Source: an uncultured Thalassotalea sp. (GTDB lineage Bacteria; Pseudomonadota; Gammaproteobacteria; Enterobacterales; Alteromonadaceae). Taken from it: a DNA stretch of 64,000 nucleotides. Where the stretch lies: assembly GCA_947492575.1 (NCBI GenBank), contig CANLNK010000013.1, forward strand, positions 1-64,000. The letters run 5' to 3'. How positions within the stretch are numbered: the first letter of the stretch is position 1; the number at the start of each line of letters is the position of its first letter. The notes under the pieces are model-generated. The model searched no databases and was not told where the DNA came from. It was given only the letters and a program-made list of their open reading frames with translations. The position numbers and the translations under genes are program-made. This document shows, in pieces, positions 25,093 to 36,709 of the stretch.

Positions 25093-26757
25093 TTAACCTT
25101 TAGCGTTTTTGAACGCTTCTGCCATTGCGTTAGAGAAACCAGCATCGTCTGCTTGGTTCAAGCTATCCATCGCTTGACGCTCTTCAGCTTGATCTTTCGC
25201 TTTGATAGATAAGCTAATAGTGCGGTTCTTACGATCAACACCCATGAACTTAGTTTCTACTTCGTCACCAACTGATAATTCAGTTGTTGCATCTTCGATG
25301 CGGTCACGAGAAATGTCAGAAACACGTAGGTAGCCTTCAACACCCTCAGCTAATTCAATCTTAGCGCCTTTAGCGTCAACTTCAACTACTTTACCTTTTA
25401 CAATAGCACCTTTTTTGTTATCTGTCAGATACATATTGAAAGGATCGTCTTCAGCTTGCTTAACACCTAGAGAGATACGCTCACGCTCTGGGTCAACCTG
25501 AAGAACAACAGCTGTGATCTCATCACCTTTCTTGTATTCACGAACAACTTCTTCGCCGCCGTTCCATGAAATGTCAGATAAGTGAACAAGACCGTCGATG
25601 CCACCGTCAAGACCGATGAAGATACCGAAGTCAGTGATTGACTTGATCTTACCGCTAACTTTGTCACCTTTGTTGAAGTTCTTAGCGAACTCTTCCCATG
25701 GGTTTGGAACACACTGCTTAAGACCTAGAGAAATACGACGACGTTCTTCGTCAATCTCTAATACTAATACTTCAACAGTGTCACCTAAGTTAACAACTTT
25801 AGATGGGTGGATGTTTTTGTTAGTCCAATCCATTTCAGAAACGTGAACAAGACCTTCAACGCCTTCTTGGATTTCAACGAAACAACCGTAGTCTGTTAAG
25901 TTAGTTACGCGGCCAGAAAGCTTAGAACCTTCTGGGTAACGGTTAGCAATTGCTACCCATGGATCTTCGCCTAACTGCTTCATACCTAATGATACGCGAG
26001 TACGCTCACGATCGAACTTAAGTACTTTAACTTGGATTTCATCACCAACGTTAACGATTTCACTTGGGTGCTTAACACGCTTCCAAGCCATGTCAGTGAT
26101 GTGAAGAAGACCGTCGATACCACCAAGGTCAACGAATGCACCGTAGTCAGTAAGGTTCTTAACGATACCTTTAACTTCTTGGCCTTCTTGTAGTGATTCT
26201 AGTAACTCGTCACGTTCTACGCTGCTTTCTGATTCGATAACAGCACGGCGAGAAACAACAACGTTATTACGCTTCTGGTCAAGCTTAATAACTTTGAATT
26301 CTAAATCTTTGCCTTCTAAGTGCGCAGTGTCACGAACTGGACGTACGTCAACTAGAGAGCCTGGTAAGAATGCACGAATGTTGCTTACTTCAACAGTGAA
26401 ACCACCTTTAACTTTACCGTTGATAACACCGATAACAGTTTCTTTTTCTTCGTAAGCTTTTTCAAGCACTTGCCATGCTTCGTGGCGTTTTGCTTTTTCA
26501 CGAGAAAGTACAGTTTCACCGAAACCATCATCTGTCGCATCTAAAGCTACGTCAACTTCTGAACCTACTTCAATTTCTACTTCACCAGCAGAGTTCTTGA
26601 ATTGGTCAATAGAAATTACTGACTCAGACTTAAGACCAGCGTCAACAATAACGTTGTCTTTTTCGATTTTTACAACAGTACCCTTGATAATTGAACCAGG
26701 GCGCGTTTCGATCTCTTTTAAACTTTCTTCAAAAAGTTGTGCAAAATTTTCAGTCAT
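25093..26757 (-). CDS. rpsA: 30S ribosomal protein S1
   Basis: S1 (554 residues) binds mRNA on the 30S subunit and is needed for most translation initiation. Six S1/OB repeats are visible, for example [40 protein letters not shown] and [20 protein letters not shown]. Length and repeat number are those of gammaproteobacterial S1. Gene order cmk-rpsA-ihfB is conserved. Confidence 0.98.
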   Translation of the reverse strand: MTENFAQLFEESLKEIETRPGSIIKGTVVKIEKDNVIVDAGLKSESVISIDQFKNSAGEVEIEVGSEVDVALDATDDGFGETVLSREKAKRHEAWQVLEKAYEEKETVIGVINGKVKGGFTVEVSNIRAFLPGSLVDVRPVRDTAHLEGKDLEFKVIKLDQKRNNVVVSRRAVIESESSVERDELLESLQEGQEVKGIVKNLTDYGAFVDLGGIDGLLHITDMAWKRVKHPSEIVNVGDEIQVKVLKFDRERTRVSLGMKQLGEDPWVAIANRYPEGSKLSGRVTNLTDYGCFVEIQEGVEGLVHVSEMDWTNKNIHPSKVVNLGDTVEVLVLEIDEERRRISLGLKQCVPNPWEEFAKNFNKGDKVSGKIKSITDFGIFIGLDGGIDGLVHLSDISWNGGEEVVREYKKGDEITAVVLQVDPERERISLGVKQAEDDPFNMYLTDNKKGAIVKGKVVEVDAKGAKIELAEGVEGYLRVSDISRDRIEDATTELSVGDEVETKFMGVDRKNRTISLSIKAKDQAEERQAMDSLNQADDAGFSNAMAEAFKNAKG

Positions 26758-26845
26758 ACCTGTGTATAAACTCTTTTGTGTAATCCAATCAACATCAATG
26801 TTTCATGGGGTTGTTAACAATACCTTTCGTATCCTTACTCAAGGT

Positions 26846-27541
26846 TTAAATATCTGCAAATTGCGTTAGCTTTTCGTTCGTAAACGAAAGGATTTTATTG
26901 ACCACTTCCTGTATAGAAAGTTCTGTAGAATCAATAATTAACGCACCTTCTGCCGGAACAAGCGGAGCAACCGTTCGGTTTTGATCACGCTCATCACGCT
27001 GACGTATGTCATCTAAAAGGCGCCCGATTTTAACATCAAAGCCCTTTTCCTTCAACTGTTTAAATCTTCGCTCTGCGCGCTCTTCAGCGCTCGCTGTTAA
27101 GAAGACTTTTACCGGTGCATCAGTAAACACTACTGTGCCCATGTCTCGGCCGTCTGCAACTAAACCCGGTTCAACACGAAATGCTCTTTGACGACGCAAT
27201 AAAGCTTCACGAATACGTGGAAACGCTGCTACCTTCGACGCTAAAGCGCCAACCTCTTCAGTACGAATACTATTTGAAACGTCTTCGCCTTCGAGAATAA
27301 CTTTACTTTCCCCGTCACTGGTAATTTCAAATTGCACGTCTAAATGAGCTGCAATTGGAATTAACGGCTCTTCTTCTTCAACTTCAATGTTGTGATGTAA
27401 TAAAGCCACAGCAAGTACACGGTAAATAGCGCCGCTGTCTAAAAGTTGCCAGCCTAACTGGTCTGCAACTAGTCGCGAAACGGTGCCCTTGCCTGCGCCA
27501 CTTGGGCCATCAATGGTGATTACGGGAATGCTTTCTTGCAT
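26846..27541 (-). CDS. cmk: Cytidylate kinase
   Basis: Cmk (231 residues) phosphorylates CMP and dCMP. The P-loop is [12 protein letters not shown]. The CMP-binding insert includes [14 protein letters not shown], and the lid region is [24 protein letters not shown] lies 9 nt before the ATG. An out-of-frame ATG sits four bases upstream of the true start. A perfect -10 (minus TATAAT, plus 27575-27580) precedes it, so cmk-rpsA has its own promoter. Confidence 0.97.
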   Translation of the reverse strand: MQESIPVITIDGPSGAGKGTVSRLVADQLGWQLLDSGAIYRVLAVALLHHNIEVEEEEPLIPIAAHLDVQFEITSDGESKVILEGEDVSNSIRTEEVGALASKVAAFPRIREALLRRQRAFRVEPGLVADGRDMGTVVFTDAPVKVFLTASAEERAERRFKQLKEKGFDVKIGRLLDDIRQRDERDQNRTVAPLVPAEGALIIDSTELSIQEVVNKILSFTNEKLTQFADI

Positions 27542-27574
27542 ACATCTTTTCTCCTAATGTCGCAAATCGGCTGC

Positions 27575-27580
27575 ATTATA
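27575..27580 (-). promoter_or_regulatory. Candidate -10 of the cmk-rpsA promoter
   Basis: Minus-strand GTATAATG gives a perfect TATAAT 33 bp before the cmk start codon. The matching -35 is poor, so activation or an alternative contact may be needed. Confidence 0.45.
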
Positions 27581-27702
27581 CGGGAAATATTATCGAAAAT
27601 CGTTTAAAAATTTATTTTTTCACAATTTGTAAATATCTGTATAACTTGTTCATATTATCCGAGCTTTTAGCGATGCTCTTTTGTGATGTTGAGGATAGAG
27701 CT

Positions 27703-27754
27703 ACGACACTTTTTATTCGCTAGAGTTCGATGACCCAACAATAAAAAGTGTCGT
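27703..27754. repeat. 15-bp perfect inverted repeat downstream of aroA
   Basis: ACGACACTTTTTATT (27703-27717) and AATAAAAAGTGTCGT (27740-27754) are perfect inverted copies around a 22-bp spacer. It begins 19 bp beyond the aroA stop. No T run follows on either strand, so it is not an ordinary terminator. Arm length is unusual for chance. Confidence 0.75.
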
Positions 27755-27773
27755 TGCCTATTTACTTACTTGC

Positions 27774-29066
27774 TTATGAACAAGATACTTGTGCTAACTT
27801 ATCGAAATAGTCAGGGAAGGTTTTTGCGGTACATTTAGGATCATTAATCGTTACTGGTGTGTCACTCAATGCTACTAATGAAAAACACATGGCGATACGG
27901 TGATCATTATAGGTGTCTATATCAGCATGAATTAGAGAAGCTGGCGGTGTCACTGTAATATAGTCTTCACCTTCATCCACTGTTGCACCTACTTTTCTTA
28001 GCTCTGTAGCCATAGCAGATAGACGATCAGTTTCTTTAACGCGCCAATTGTAGATATTACGAATACTAGTCGTGCCCTCAGCAAACAAAGCTGCCGTAGC
28101 AATTGTCATTGCAGCATCTGGGATATGATTCATATCCATGTCTACCGCCTTCAATGGTTTACCCTTTACCGTGATCGATTCTTCTTGCCAAATAACGTCA
28201 GCGCCCATTTTCTCCAGAACATCTGCGAAGTGTTTATCACCCTGTACACTCGATAAGCCAACACCATGTACAGTAATTTCACCGCCTTTAATTGCACCGG
28301 CAGCAAGGAAGTAAGATGCAGATGATGCATCACCTTCAACCATATAGCGATCTCTGCCCTGATAGCTCTGCTGCCCTTTCACATAGAACGACTGGTATTT
28401 TTTGTTTTCAACCGTTACACCAAATTTCGCCATAATATCGAGCGTAATGTCGATGTACGGTTTAGAAACCAACTCACCTTCAATAACAATTTCGGTATCT
28501 GTTGGTAACAGTGGAGCAATCATCAAAATAGCGGTCAAAAACTGGCTAGAGATTGAACCATCAATTGTTACTCGCTCTCCACCTAAGGTTTTACCGTTGA
28601 TTTTTACTGGTGGGTAATCTTTGTTTTCAAGATATTCTACATCTGCATTAAGCTGAGCAAGTGCGTCGACTAAATGACCAATAGGGCGCTCTTTCATGCG
28701 AGGCTCACCGGTTAAGATAAACTCGCCTTGGCTCGCCGCTAAGGCTGCACAAAGTGGACGCATTGCGGTACCAGCATTGCCTAGATATAACTCAACTGGT
28801 GCAACAACGTCAGTTTGCTTGAAGAAACCATTGTTACCAACTACGGTACATTCGGTTCCACACTCGCTTAACGTGTAATCAATACCTAAGCTAGTCAAGG
28901 CATTAAGCATATGCTTAATATCATCGCTCACTAAAAGGTTGGTAATTTTTGTCGTACCTTTCGCTAGCGCAGCAATAAGCAGTGCGCGATTCGATAAACT
29001 TTTTGAACCTGGTAAAAATACTTCACCATTAATCTTTTGAATTGGTTGTAATGTCAACTGTTCCAC
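27774..29066 (-). CDS. aroA: 3-phosphoshikimate 1-carboxyvinyltransferase (EPSP synthase)
   Basis: AroA makes EPSP from shikimate-3-phosphate and PEP in the shikimate pathway. I place the start at the GTG at 29066 (430 residues, [16 protein letters not shown]...). TGGAGG lies 9 nt before it, and the protein then lines up with E. coli AroA (427). A GTG at 29096 would add ten codons that cover this ribosome site. Substrate motifs are [24 protein letters not shown] and [14 protein letters not shown]. The gene is 67 bp after serC; serC-aroA is the conserved pair. Confidence 0.96.
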   Translation of the reverse strand: MEQLTLQPIQKINGEVFLPGSKSLSNRALLIAALAKGTTKITNLLVSDDIKHMLNALTSLGIDYTLSECGTECTVVGNNGFFKQTDVVAPVELYLGNAGTAMRPLCAALAASQGEFILTGEPRMKERPIGHLVDALAQLNADVEYLENKDYPPVKINGKTLGGERVTIDGSISSQFLTAILMIAPLLPTDTEIVIEGELVSKPYIDITLDIMAKFGVTVENKKYQSFYVKGQQSYQGRDRYMVEGDASSASYFLAAGAIKGGEITVHGVGLSSVQGDKHFADVLEKMGADVIWQEESITVKGKPLKAVDMDMNHIPDAAMTIATAALFAEGTTSIRNIYNWRVKETDRLSAMATELRKVGATVDEGEDYITVTPPASLIHADIDTYNDHRIAMCFSLVALSDTPVTINDPKCTAKTFPDYFDKLAQVSCS

Positions 29067-29133
29067 TTCAGTTAACCTCCAGGTGCTTTTGCACACTTGT
29101 TTTCATTAAATACATTTCGACTTCCTTCTATTT

Positions 29134-30228
29134 CTAATTATTTGCTTTATGACGCTCAGCGAATGCGTTCATAAAAGCGATAAGTGCCTCGACACCTTCT
29201 AGCGGCATAGCATTATAAATACTTGCTCGCATACCGCCGACACTGCGGTGACCTTCCAGCGCTAAAAGGCCCGCTTGGTTTGCTTCAGCTAAAAACGCAT
29301 CGTTCAACGATTCGTCTTTCAACCAAAATGGGACATTCATGCGAGAACGGTTAGTCTCGTTAATGTCATTAAGGTAGAAGTCACTACCATCAATACAAGC
29401 ATAAAGCTTTTCAGCCTTTGCTTGGTTTACTGCTTCGATCGCCGAGACTCCACCTTGTGCTAACAACCACTCAAACACTAAGCCGGCTAAATACCAAGCA
29501 AAAGTCGGCGGTGTGTTATACATAGAACCGTTTTCTGCGGCGAACGTATAGTTCAATATACAAGGCGTTTCTTTTCTGGCTTTCCCTAGTAAATCATCAC
29601 GAATAATGACAATAGTTAACCCAGACGGACCAATATTTTTTTGTGCACCAGCGTAAATAACACCAAATTTCGCCACATCGATTTCGTGCGATAAAATTGT
29701 CGAAGACATATCTGCCACAAGTGGCACATCACCTACATTAGGTACATCAAACATTTCTATGCCATCGACAGTTTCGTTTGGACAATAGTGAACATATTCA
29801 GCATCTGCGCTTAGTGCCCATGTATTATTTGCCGTAACGCGCTTTTCTCCACCTTCGTTCTCTACGATATCAATAACGTTGACGTTACCGAAATTCTTTG
29901 CCTCTTTTGCAGCAGCTTTTGACCAAGAACCCGACACTAAATAATCAGCTTTACCTTCTAACGACAATAGGTTTAACGGTACAGCAGAAAACTGTCCTCG
30001 ACCGCCACCGTGCATAAATAACACTTTATAGTTTTCAGGAATTGTCATTAATTGACGAAGTTCTGCTTCTGCTTTTGTCGCTAACGCAATAAAAGGCTGG
30101 CTGCGATGACTCATTTCCATAACTGAACAGCCATTGTCTTGCCAGTTTAAAAATTCCGCTTGAGCTTTCTTCATGACATCTACTGGCAGCATTGCAGGAC
30201 CAGCACAAAAGTTAAACGGTGCAGACAT
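29134..30228 (-). CDS. serC: Phosphoserine aminotransferase
   Basis: SerC (364 residues) is a PLP enzyme of serine synthesis and also acts in pyridoxal phosphate synthesis. It begins [15 protein letters not shown]. The PLP lysine is in [13 protein letters not shown], and the C-terminal [16 protein letters not shown] is diagnostic. It is transcribed between gyrA and aroA and separated from gyrA by a strong terminator. Confidence 0.97.
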   Translation of the reverse strand: MSAPFNFCAGPAMLPVDVMKKAQAEFLNWQDNGCSVMEMSHRSQPFIALATKAEAELRQLMTIPENYKVLFMHGGGRGQFSAVPLNLLSLEGKADYLVSGSWSKAAAKEAKNFGNVNVIDIVENEGGEKRVTANNTWALSADAEYVHYCPNETVDGIEMFDVPNVGDVPLVADMSSTILSHEIDVAKFGVIYAGAQKNIGPSGLTIVIIRDDLLGKARKETPCILNYTFAAENGSMYNTPPTFAWYLAGLVFEWLLAQGGVSAIEAVNQAKAEKLYACIDGSDFYLNDINETNRSRMNVPFWLKDESLNDAFLAEANQAGLLALEGHRSVGGMRASIYNAMPLEGVEALIAFMNAFAERHKANN

Positions 30229-30301
30229 TTTCTCTTCCTTCTCTATAAAGATTTAATACGGTTTTTGAATTTACTAAAAATCACTATCGCTAAATTTAGT
30301 G

Positions 30302-30333
30302 AAAAAAAATGGGCGGTTAACCGCCCATTTTTT
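30302..30333 (-). terminator. Intrinsic terminator of gyrA
   Basis: The 20-base palindrome ATGGGCGGTTAACCGCCCAT (30309-30328) is followed on the minus strand by eight T (plus A at 30302-30309) and on the plus strand by six T. It lies 24 bp after the gyrA stop. Confidence 0.88.
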
Positions 30334-30351
30334 GTTTTCTTCTAAAAGGCG

Positions 30352-33051
30352 TTACTCTTCAGACTCCGGTGATGAATCTGAGTTGAGCTCTGCACTTTCT
30401 GCTGGCGCTTCACTTGCACCTTCTGCAGCCTCAACTTCACCTTCTATAAAGTCTTCGGCCTCTTCAATCTCATCAATCCGCTGCAACGCAACTACATGTT
30501 CGTCTTCAGCGGTGCGAATCAATCTCACACCTTGAGTGTTACGACCAATGACGCTCACTTCGTTAACACGAGTTCTTACTAACGTACCGTTATCTGTGAT
30601 CATCATAATTTCGTCGTTATCTTCAACTTGAACAGCGCCAATAACTTTACCGTTACGCTCACTCACTTTGATTGATACAACACCTTTGGTTGCACGACTC
30701 TTCGCTGGGTACTCTTCAATAGCTGTACGCTTACCATAACCATTTTCGGTCACAGTTAAGATTGCGCCTTCATTCTTCGGTACAATTAGAGACACCACTT
30801 TCTGACTATCTTCTAAGTTAATACCGCGAACACCAGTTGCTGTACGACCCATAGGACGAAGTGCAAGTAACTCTTCACCAGTTTCAGGATCACGTTTTAC
30901 TTCACCAGTTTCACTGTCGCGCTGCTTCTCGTTAAAGCGAACCACTTTACCTTCATCTGAGAACAACATAATGTCATTTTCACCGTTGGTAATATCAACA
31001 CCAATTAGCGTATCGTCATCGCGTAAGTTCAACGCAATAATACCGTTAGCACGTTGGTTTGAATAAGCTGTTAGTGGTGTTTTCTTCACTGTACCTGAAG
31101 CTGTCGCCATAATGATGTATTTGTCTTCTTCATACTCACGTACCGGAAGAATGGCAGTAATACGCTCATCACTTTCAAGTGGTAATAAGTTAACAATAGG
31201 ACGACCACGCGCAGTACGACTCGCTAGCGGCAGTTGGTAAACTTTCAACCAGTACAACTTACCGCGGTTTGAGAAACATAGAATCGTATCGTGAGTGTTA
31301 GCAACAAGTAAACGTTCAATGAAGTCTTCTTCCTTCATCTTAGTCGCTACTTTACCCTTACCACCACGGCGTTGTGCTTCGTAATCCGATAACGCTTGGT
31401 ACTTAACGTAACCTTCGTGAGAAAGCGTTACGACTACATCTTCTTCGTTAATTAAGTCTTCTAATGAGATGTCATGCGAAGCATTTGTTATCTCTGTACG
31501 ACGTTCATCACCAAATTCATCACGAATAGCCTCGAGTTCTTCTTTGATTACTTCCATCAAACGAGCTGGCGAGTTTAGAATGTGCAATAGTTCTGCAATT
31601 AAGTCTAATAACTCTTTGTACTCGTTTAGAATCTTTTCGTGTTCCATGCCTGAAAGCTTGTATAACTGTAGGTCAACAATTGCTTTCGCTTGCTCAGGCG
31701 TTAGGTAATATAAGCCGTCACGAATACCGTACTGCGGTTCCAACCACTCTGGACGCGCTGCGTCTGAACCTGCTGCTTCCAGCATGCTAGCAACATTACC
31801 CAAAGCCCAGCCTTGTGCCACTAACTTCTCTTCAGCATCTTTACGGTTCGATGAACTCTTCACTAGCTCGATAACAGGGTCGATATTAGCAAGTGCAATC
31901 GATAAACCTTCTAAGATGTGCGCGCGGTCACGTGCTTTACGTAATTCGAAAATTGTACGACGTGTTACTACTTCACGACGGTGAAGTAAGAAAGATTCAA
32001 GCATTTCTTTCAGGTTGAATAGCTTAGGTTGACCTTCCGTTAAGGCAACCATGTTCAAACCGAAAGACACTTGCATTTGCGTTAGTTTGTAAAGGTTATT
32101 AAGTACAACCTCACCAACTTCACCACGCTTAACCTCGATAACCATACGCATGCCGTCTTTATCAGACTCATCACGCAAGGCAGAAATACCCTCTAAGCGT
32201 TTCTCTTTAACCAGTTCTGCCATCTTCTCAATAAGACGGGCTTTGTTCACTTGGTATGGTAACTCGTGAACAACAATGGTTTCTTTACCAGATTTTTCGT
32301 CTACTTCGATTTCAGCTCGGGCGCGGATCTTAATTTTACCGCGACCTGTCTTGTAAGCTTCAATAATACCTGCTTTACCACTGATAATACCGGCAGTCGG
32401 GAAATCAGGGCCAGGGATGTATTCCATCAACTCATCAATCGTTAATTCATCGTTCTCAATTAACGCTAAACAGCCATTAATGACTTCTGTTAAGTTATGA
32501 GGAGGAATATTTGTCGCCATACCAACAGCAATACCTGAGGTACCATTCACTAATAAGTTAGGAATGCGTGTTGGCATAACTTCTGGAATTTGTTCCGTGC
32601 CATCGTAGTTTGGCACAAAGTCGACCGTCTCTTTCTCTAAATCAGCAAGAATTGAGTGAGAGATCTTATTCATTCGAATTTCGGTATAACGCATCGCAGC
32701 AGCTGAGTCGCCATCTACCGAGCCGAAGTTACCTTGACCATCAACCAACATGTAACGCATCGAGAAATCCTGCGCTAGACGAACAATCGTATCGTAAACA
32801 GCTGTATCACCGTGAGGGTGGTATTTACCGATAACGTCACCAACTACACGAGCTGATTTTTTGTATGGTTTGTTATAGTCATTGCCCAGTACGTTCATCG
32901 CGAACAATACACGTCTATGTACTGGTTTTAATCCGTCGCGTACATCAGGTAATGCACGACCGACAATTACGCTCATAGCGTAATCTAAGTACGAGCTTTT
33001 TAACTCGTCTTCAATATTGACGGGGAGTATTTCTTTTGCCAGATCGGACAT
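30352..33051 (-). CDS. gyrA: DNA gyrase subunit A
   Basis: GyrA (899 residues) is the DNA-cleaving subunit of gyrase. The active-site Tyr is in [11 protein letters not shown]. The quinolone pocket reads [10 protein letters not shown], with Thr83 (Ser in E. coli) and the usual Asp87. The GyrA box is QRRGGKGK, and the C-terminal pinwheel repeats are complete. The tail is strongly acidic (from about residue 865). Thr83 is natural in several gammaproteobacteria and should not be read as a resistance mutation. Confidence 0.98.
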   Translation of the reverse strand: MSDLAKEILPVNIEDELKSSYLDYAMSVIVGRALPDVRDGLKPVHRRVLFAMNVLGNDYNKPYKKSARVVGDVIGKYHPHGDTAVYDTIVRLAQDFSMRYMLVDGQGNFGSVDGDSAAAMRYTEIRMNKISHSILADLEKETVDFVPNYDGTEQIPEVMPTRIPNLLVNGTSGIAVGMATNIPPHNLTEVINGCLALIENDELTIDELMEYIPGPDFPTAGIISGKAGIIEAYKTGRGKIKIRARAEIEVDEKSGKETIVVHELPYQVNKARLIEKMAELVKEKRLEGISALRDESDKDGMRMVIEVKRGEVGEVVLNNLYKLTQMQVSFGLNMVALTEGQPKLFNLKEMLESFLLHRREVVTRRTIFELRKARDRAHILEGLSIALANIDPVIELVKSSSNRKDAEEKLVAQGWALGNVASMLEAAGSDAARPEWLEPQYGIRDGLYYLTPEQAKAIVDLQLYKLSGMEHEKILNEYKELLDLIAELLHILNSPARLMEVIKEELEAIRDEFGDERRTEITNASHDISLEDLINEEDVVVTLSHEGYVKYQALSDYEAQRRGGKGKVATKMKEEDFIERLLVANTHDTILCFSNRGKLYWLKVYQLPLASRTARGRPIVNLLPLESDERITAILPVREYEEDKYIIMATASGTVKKTPLTAYSNQRANGIIALNLRDDDTLIGVDITNGENDIMLFSDEGKVVRFNEKQRDSETGEVKRDPETGEELLALRPMGRTATGVRGINLEDSQKVVSLIVPKNEGAILTVTENGYGKRTAIEEYPAKSRATKGVVSIKVSERNGKVIGAVQVEDNDEIMMITDNGTLVRTRVNEVSVIGRNTQGVRLIRTAEDEHVVALQRIDEIEEAEDFIEGEVEAAEGASEAPAESAELNSDSSPESEE

Positions 33052-33261
33052 AAATCGCTGGTATCCCTATTTCTACAAAAATTTCGAAATTATTATTTTA
33101 ATTAAGCCCTGCATAGTACCACAACTTTTGGGGATGCCATACCGCTTTTTACAGCCCCATTCTGCACACTTATCCACGGTTTATCAAGCGCTAGATAGCG
33201 CTCAAAAATCAAGCGTTTCAACTGCGGGAATTGTGGTTTAAAATGTGAACAACAAACCATC

Positions 33262-33297
33262 AAAAAAGGCCAGGTAACTCAACGTTAACTGACCTTT
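33262..33297 (-). terminator. Candidate terminator of the Mpo1-like gene
   Basis: An imperfect stem (AAAGG.CAG.TAAC paired with GTTA.CTG.CCTTT) is followed on the minus strand by six T (plus A at 33262-33267). It lies between the Mpo1-like gene and gyrA. The internal mismatches lower confidence. Confidence 0.5.
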
Positions 33298-33344
33298 ATT
33301 ATTTAAACATTATTGTCACTTAACACCGTGACACAAAGGCGAGT

Positions 33345-33890
33345 TTAAGCAGCTTGTTCTTGACGCTTAGCTTGCTCAAACAATTTGCGCTTCTCAACGG
33401 CCTTTTCATGTACTTGTGATTCAAGCGACTTATTCAGCCCCAATGCAAAATAAATCTCTGCAATCAAAAATAGTGGGCCAATTAACAATTGCATTAAGTC
33501 ATCAACAAATGCAGGTTTTGCCTTCTCATAGGCATGACCAATAAACTGGAACACCCAGCCCACTACAAATACGCCAATAGCTAATGCAACCGGATACTCG
33601 AAGTCAACAAATAAACCAGCACTATATATTAGCGGACCAAATATTACGGCAAGCATAATAGCGAGTGGCACATGTAGCACTAAATAATAGCAAAGTACTA
33701 ACACGGAAATTATCACGCAAAGGCTTAACGTAACCTCACTACCTGCAACCGTGAATTCGAATGAGACCAAACTCAGCAGTAAAGCTACTGACCAAATGAT
33801 CGCTGGAATACCCACAAAGTGGGTCTTAATGTTACTTTTATTTAAATGAACGCTTTTGTAATTAGATAACTGCTCTATTATATTTTTCAT
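33345..33890 (-). CDS. Mpo1-like (DUF962/YGL010w) membrane protein
   Basis: A 181-residue protein with four to five membrane helices between residues about 28 and 150. The conserved N-terminal pattern YKSVHLNKSNIKTHFVGIP and the later FQFIGHAYEKAKPAFVDD carry the histidines that in yeast Mpo1 bind iron for alpha-oxidation of 2-hydroxy fatty acids. The bacterial role is not established. The C-terminus is charged. It is transcribed alone or with the APC permease 78 bp upstream. Confidence 0.82.
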   Translation of the reverse strand: MKNIIEQLSNYKSVHLNKSNIKTHFVGIPAIIWSVALLLSLVSFEFTVAGSEVTLSLCVIISVLVLCYYLVLHVPLAIMLAVIFGPLIYSAGLFVDFEYPVALAIGVFVVGWVFQFIGHAYEKAKPAFVDDLMQLLIGPLFLIAEIYFALGLNKSLESQVHEKAVEKRKLFEQAKRQEQAA

Positions 33891-33968
33891 GTTAATCTTA
33901 CATCTTGTCAGTTAGGTGAAAGACAATCTACCCAGTAAGCTCCACAAAATCAACTTTGCCGATGAGGT

Positions 33969-35255
33969 TTAGCTCTGCAAAGCAGCTTGTCGTTTGCTTA
34001 CCAATTGGTACATCACGCTGCCAAATACCATGAAGAATATAGTCATTAACCACGATGTCCATGAGGCGGTAAAAGCTAGCCATAAGCAAACAACAAGTGC
34101 CAAAACTGGTATGGTTATACCTAATGGCAATAACCAGCGATTTTCCGTAACAAACTCCTGTTTTAATTTAATCAGCGCTGCAATCGTAATAAAAAAACCT
34201 ATTAAGCGAGCAAGCGAACTTACAATCGCTAACCATACAAAGCTACCTGTAACCGCTAATACCAATGCTAATGTGACAAAAAACACAATCGAGTGAGTTG
34301 GCACTTTACTGCTAGACGATATTTTGCCAAACCAGGCAGGTAAGCTTCCTTGATTCGCAAGCGCAAATGTCATGCGCGGAGCAGTGAATACTACCGTTGA
34401 TAAATTACCCGCAATAGACACTATTGCAGCAATCGAAATGATTGTTGCGCCTACCCCGCCAATCATGACCGATGCAGCATCAGCAATTGGTGCCTTACTA
34501 CTCGCCATATTTGGCAAAATAGAAATGCTAATACTTTGGATAAGAAAGTATAAGATCGCGGTAACTAATAGAGTGCCTATCAACGCTTTGGCGATTTCTC
34601 GTTTAGGGTTCTTACTTTCACCAGCTGGAACTACTGCTCCCTCAAAACCAATATAGGCATAAACCAGCAGAAGCAATGTTTTATCGATATCGGTAAGTGC
34701 TTGTGTGTCGATAGACAACATCTTGGGCACATCAATATAGCTAACCCCGACAACAACAAAAGCGACTAAAGGCAATAACTTCAATAACGTAATGCCATTA
34801 ATAACTGACATTGTCTTATCTACTGCAAACAAGTTTATTGCGAGGATTATCAGCAATACGCTAGTCAACGCAAAACCATTTAGTACGCCATCGGATATGG
34901 CTGGAATAAAAAAGCTTATATAGAGGACTATAGCATTGGTATTGGCGGCTAGAGCAGTCAGTCGACCAACATATAACAGCCAAGTTGTTTGGAAGGCAAC
35001 GTGGTTACCAAACGCTTTTTCGGTATAAGCAACTGGCCCGCCTGTACCTGAAAAGCCGAGAGACAATTGAGCAAAGCTCATCACCACTAACGACATTAAT
35101 AGTGCGCAAATAACAAATGCCCACGGGCTGAAATTACCACTCAGTTCTGCAGCTCCTGCTGGCAGTGCATAAATGCCTGCACCGATTAAACCATTAATAG
35201 CTAACGCGGCGAGACCCAACTGCCCAATGGCGCGGGTTAAACGAGGTTCTGACAT
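33969..35255 (-). CDS. APC-superfamily amino acid permease
   Basis: A 428-residue integral membrane transporter with about 12 helices. The first helix has the unwound substrate motif GLIGAGIYALPAGAA, and helix 6 has LVYAYIGFEGAVVPAGE, both typical of APC amino acid-polyamine-organocation transporters. Substrate cannot be inferred. It shares a 90-bp divergent promoter region with ubiG. Confidence 0.85.
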   Translation of the reverse strand: MSEPRLTRAIGQLGLAALAINGLIGAGIYALPAGAAELSGNFSPWAFVICALLMSLVVMSFAQLSLGFSGTGGPVAYTEKAFGNHVAFQTTWLLYVGRLTALAANTNAIVLYISFFIPAISDGVLNGFALTSVLLIILAINLFAVDKTMSVINGITLLKLLPLVAFVVVGVSYIDVPKMLSIDTQALTDIDKTLLLLVYAYIGFEGAVVPAGESKNPKREIAKALIGTLLVTAILYFLIQSISISILPNMASSKAPIADAASVMIGGVGATIISIAAIVSIAGNLSTVVFTAPRMTFALANQGSLPAWFGKISSSSKVPTHSIVFFVTLALVLAVTGSFVWLAIVSSLARLIGFFITIAALIKLKQEFVTENRWLLPLGITIPVLALVVCLWLAFTASWTSWLMTIFFMVFGSVMYQLVSKRQAALQS

Positions 35256-35345
35256 AGATTTTACTTCGGATTATTATTTTCTATCTAGGTTTCAGCACAT
35301 GATTGGTTTAGAATCAGCGCCATTATTTCTAAATACCTTATCGCA

Positions 35346-36056
35346 ATGACAAAATCTCTCAACGTAAATTTGGACGAAATCGCAAAATTTGAAAAAGTGG
35401 CCAGCCAATGGTGGGATCTAACAGGTGACTTTAAACCACTTCACCAAATCAACCCGTTGAGACGTCAGTTTATCTTACAACACGCGGAAGAATTATTTGG
35501 TAAAGAAGTTATCGATGTAGGCTGCGGCGGCGGTATTTTAGCAGAAAGCCTTGCGAAATTAGGTGCCAAAGTCACTGGCATAGACATGGGCGAAGAGCCA
35601 TTAAATGTTGCGAAACTCCACGCGCTAGAGTCAGGTGTAGAAGTCAACTATCAACGCATTACTGCGGAAGAGATGGCATCAGAAAACACAGCTCGCTTCG
35701 ATGTTGTTACCTGTATGGAAATGCTCGAACACGTGCCAGACCCTTCATCTATAGTCCAAGCATGTTCTAGTATGGTAAAGCCCGGTGGTTACGTATTTTT
35801 TTCAACATTGAATAAAACTACCAAAGCATACTTACTAGCCATATTAGCGGCTGAGAAGTTATTTAAATTGGTACCTGATGGCACCCACGATCACGACAAG
35901 TTTATTCGACCCTCTCAGCTCATTAGTTGGGCGGAAGCAGCGGGGTTGAAGTGTATTGATGCGACAGGCATTCATTACAACCCATTAACCGAAAACCACA
36001 AGCTAGGCCCGGGCTTAGATGTTAATTATATTTTGTGTTGTCAAAAGGTGTTGTAA
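35346..36056 (+). CDS. ubiG: Ubiquinone biosynthesis O-methyltransferase UbiG
   Basis: UbiG (236 residues) carries out both O-methylations in ubiquinone synthesis. The SAM motif is [19 protein letters not shown], preceded by the family block [25 protein letters not shown]. Its TAA overlaps the ATG of gph by one base, so the two are translationally coupled, as in E. coli relatives where ubiG neighbours gyrA and nrdAB. Confidence 0.97.
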   Translation: MTKSLNVNLDEIAKFEKVASQWWDLTGDFKPLHQINPLRRQFILQHAEELFGKEVIDVGCGGGILAESLAKLGAKVTGIDMGEEPLNVAKLHALESGVEVNYQRITAEEMASENTARFDVVTCMEMLEHVPDPSSIVQACSSMVKPGGYVFFSTLNKTTKAYLLAILAAEKLFKLVPDGTHDHDKFIRPSQLISWAEAAGLKCIDATGIHYNPLTENHKLGPGLDVNYILCCQKVL

Positions 36057-36709
36057 TGAAGAAGTTCAAAGGCATCTTATTCGACTTAGATGGCACCTTG
36101 CTCGATACGGCTAACGATTTGGGCGAAACCCTCAATTACATACTTACAAAATACAACCAACCTACTGTTGCGCGAGAACGGTACCGTCCAATAGCCTCTG
36201 ATGGGGCTAAAGGCCTACTTGAACTTGGCTTTAGTCAAGGACTTAAGGACTTCGACTACGATATATTGCGCGCTGAATTTTTAGCTTATTACCACAACAA
36301 CATAGCGGACCACACAACGCCCTACAAAGGTATAGAAGAACTCATTCGCTATTTGGTTTCCCACAATATCCCTTGGGGCATTGTGACAAATAAGCCAATC
36401 GATTTAACACTAAAACTGTTACCTTTCTTTTCAATATTCAACAGTAGTCAATCAACAATAGGCGGCGACTCTTTACCACAAAGAAAACCGCACCCTGCTC
36501 CGTTATTAGAAGCAGCGAAACAAATTGGCGTTGCACCTGAAGACTGTGTTTATCTCGGTGACGCGCCACGAGATATCGAAGCGGCAAACGCTGCTGGTAT
36601 GTACTCAATAATCGCCAACTGGGGCTACATTGCAGACCTTAAAGCTTGTTCATCGTGGCAAGCTGACCATTCAGTTGATTCGCCAGAAGAATTATTCCCT
36701 TTGTTTTAG
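36056..36709 (+). CDS. gph: HAD-family phosphoglycolate phosphatase-like protein
   Basis: A haloacid-dehalogenase phosphatase of 217 residues. HAD motif I is LFDLDGTLLDTANDL, motif II is WGIVTNKP, motif III is RKPHPAP, and motif IV is YLGDAPRDIEAANAAGM. I start it at the ATG overlapping the ubiG stop, where the HAD sequence begins, not seven codons upstream inside ubiG. Its place after ubiG is that of the Gph/MupP-type enzymes, so either phosphoglycolate or MurNAc-6-phosphate may be the substrate; the symbol is tentative. Confidence 0.8.
   Translation: MKKFKGILFDLDGTLLDTANDLGETLNYILTKYNQPTVARERYRPIASDGAKGLLELGFSQGLKDFDYDILRAEFLAYYHNNIADHTTPYKGIEELIRYLVSHNIPWGIVTNKPIDLTLKLLPFFSIFNSSQSTIGGDSLPQRKPHPAPLLEAAKQIGVAPEDCVYLGDAPRDIEAANAAGMYSIIANWGYIADLKACSSWQADHSVDSPEELFPLF

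Noticed and set aside
27703-27754. Integron attC site or transposon end
   Set aside because: No attC core-site pair (RYYYAAC/GTTRRRY) in the right places, and no transposase or target duplication nearby.
30299-30535. 78-codon plus-strand frame over the gyrA terminator and tail
   Set aside because: Ser/Ala-rich translation caused by the acidic gyrA tail; it starts in a terminator.
32764-32810. GyrA Thr83 as a quinolone-resistance mutation
   Set aside because: Thr at this position is the natural residue in several gammaproteobacteria and Asp87 is unchanged; no inference on resistance is possible.
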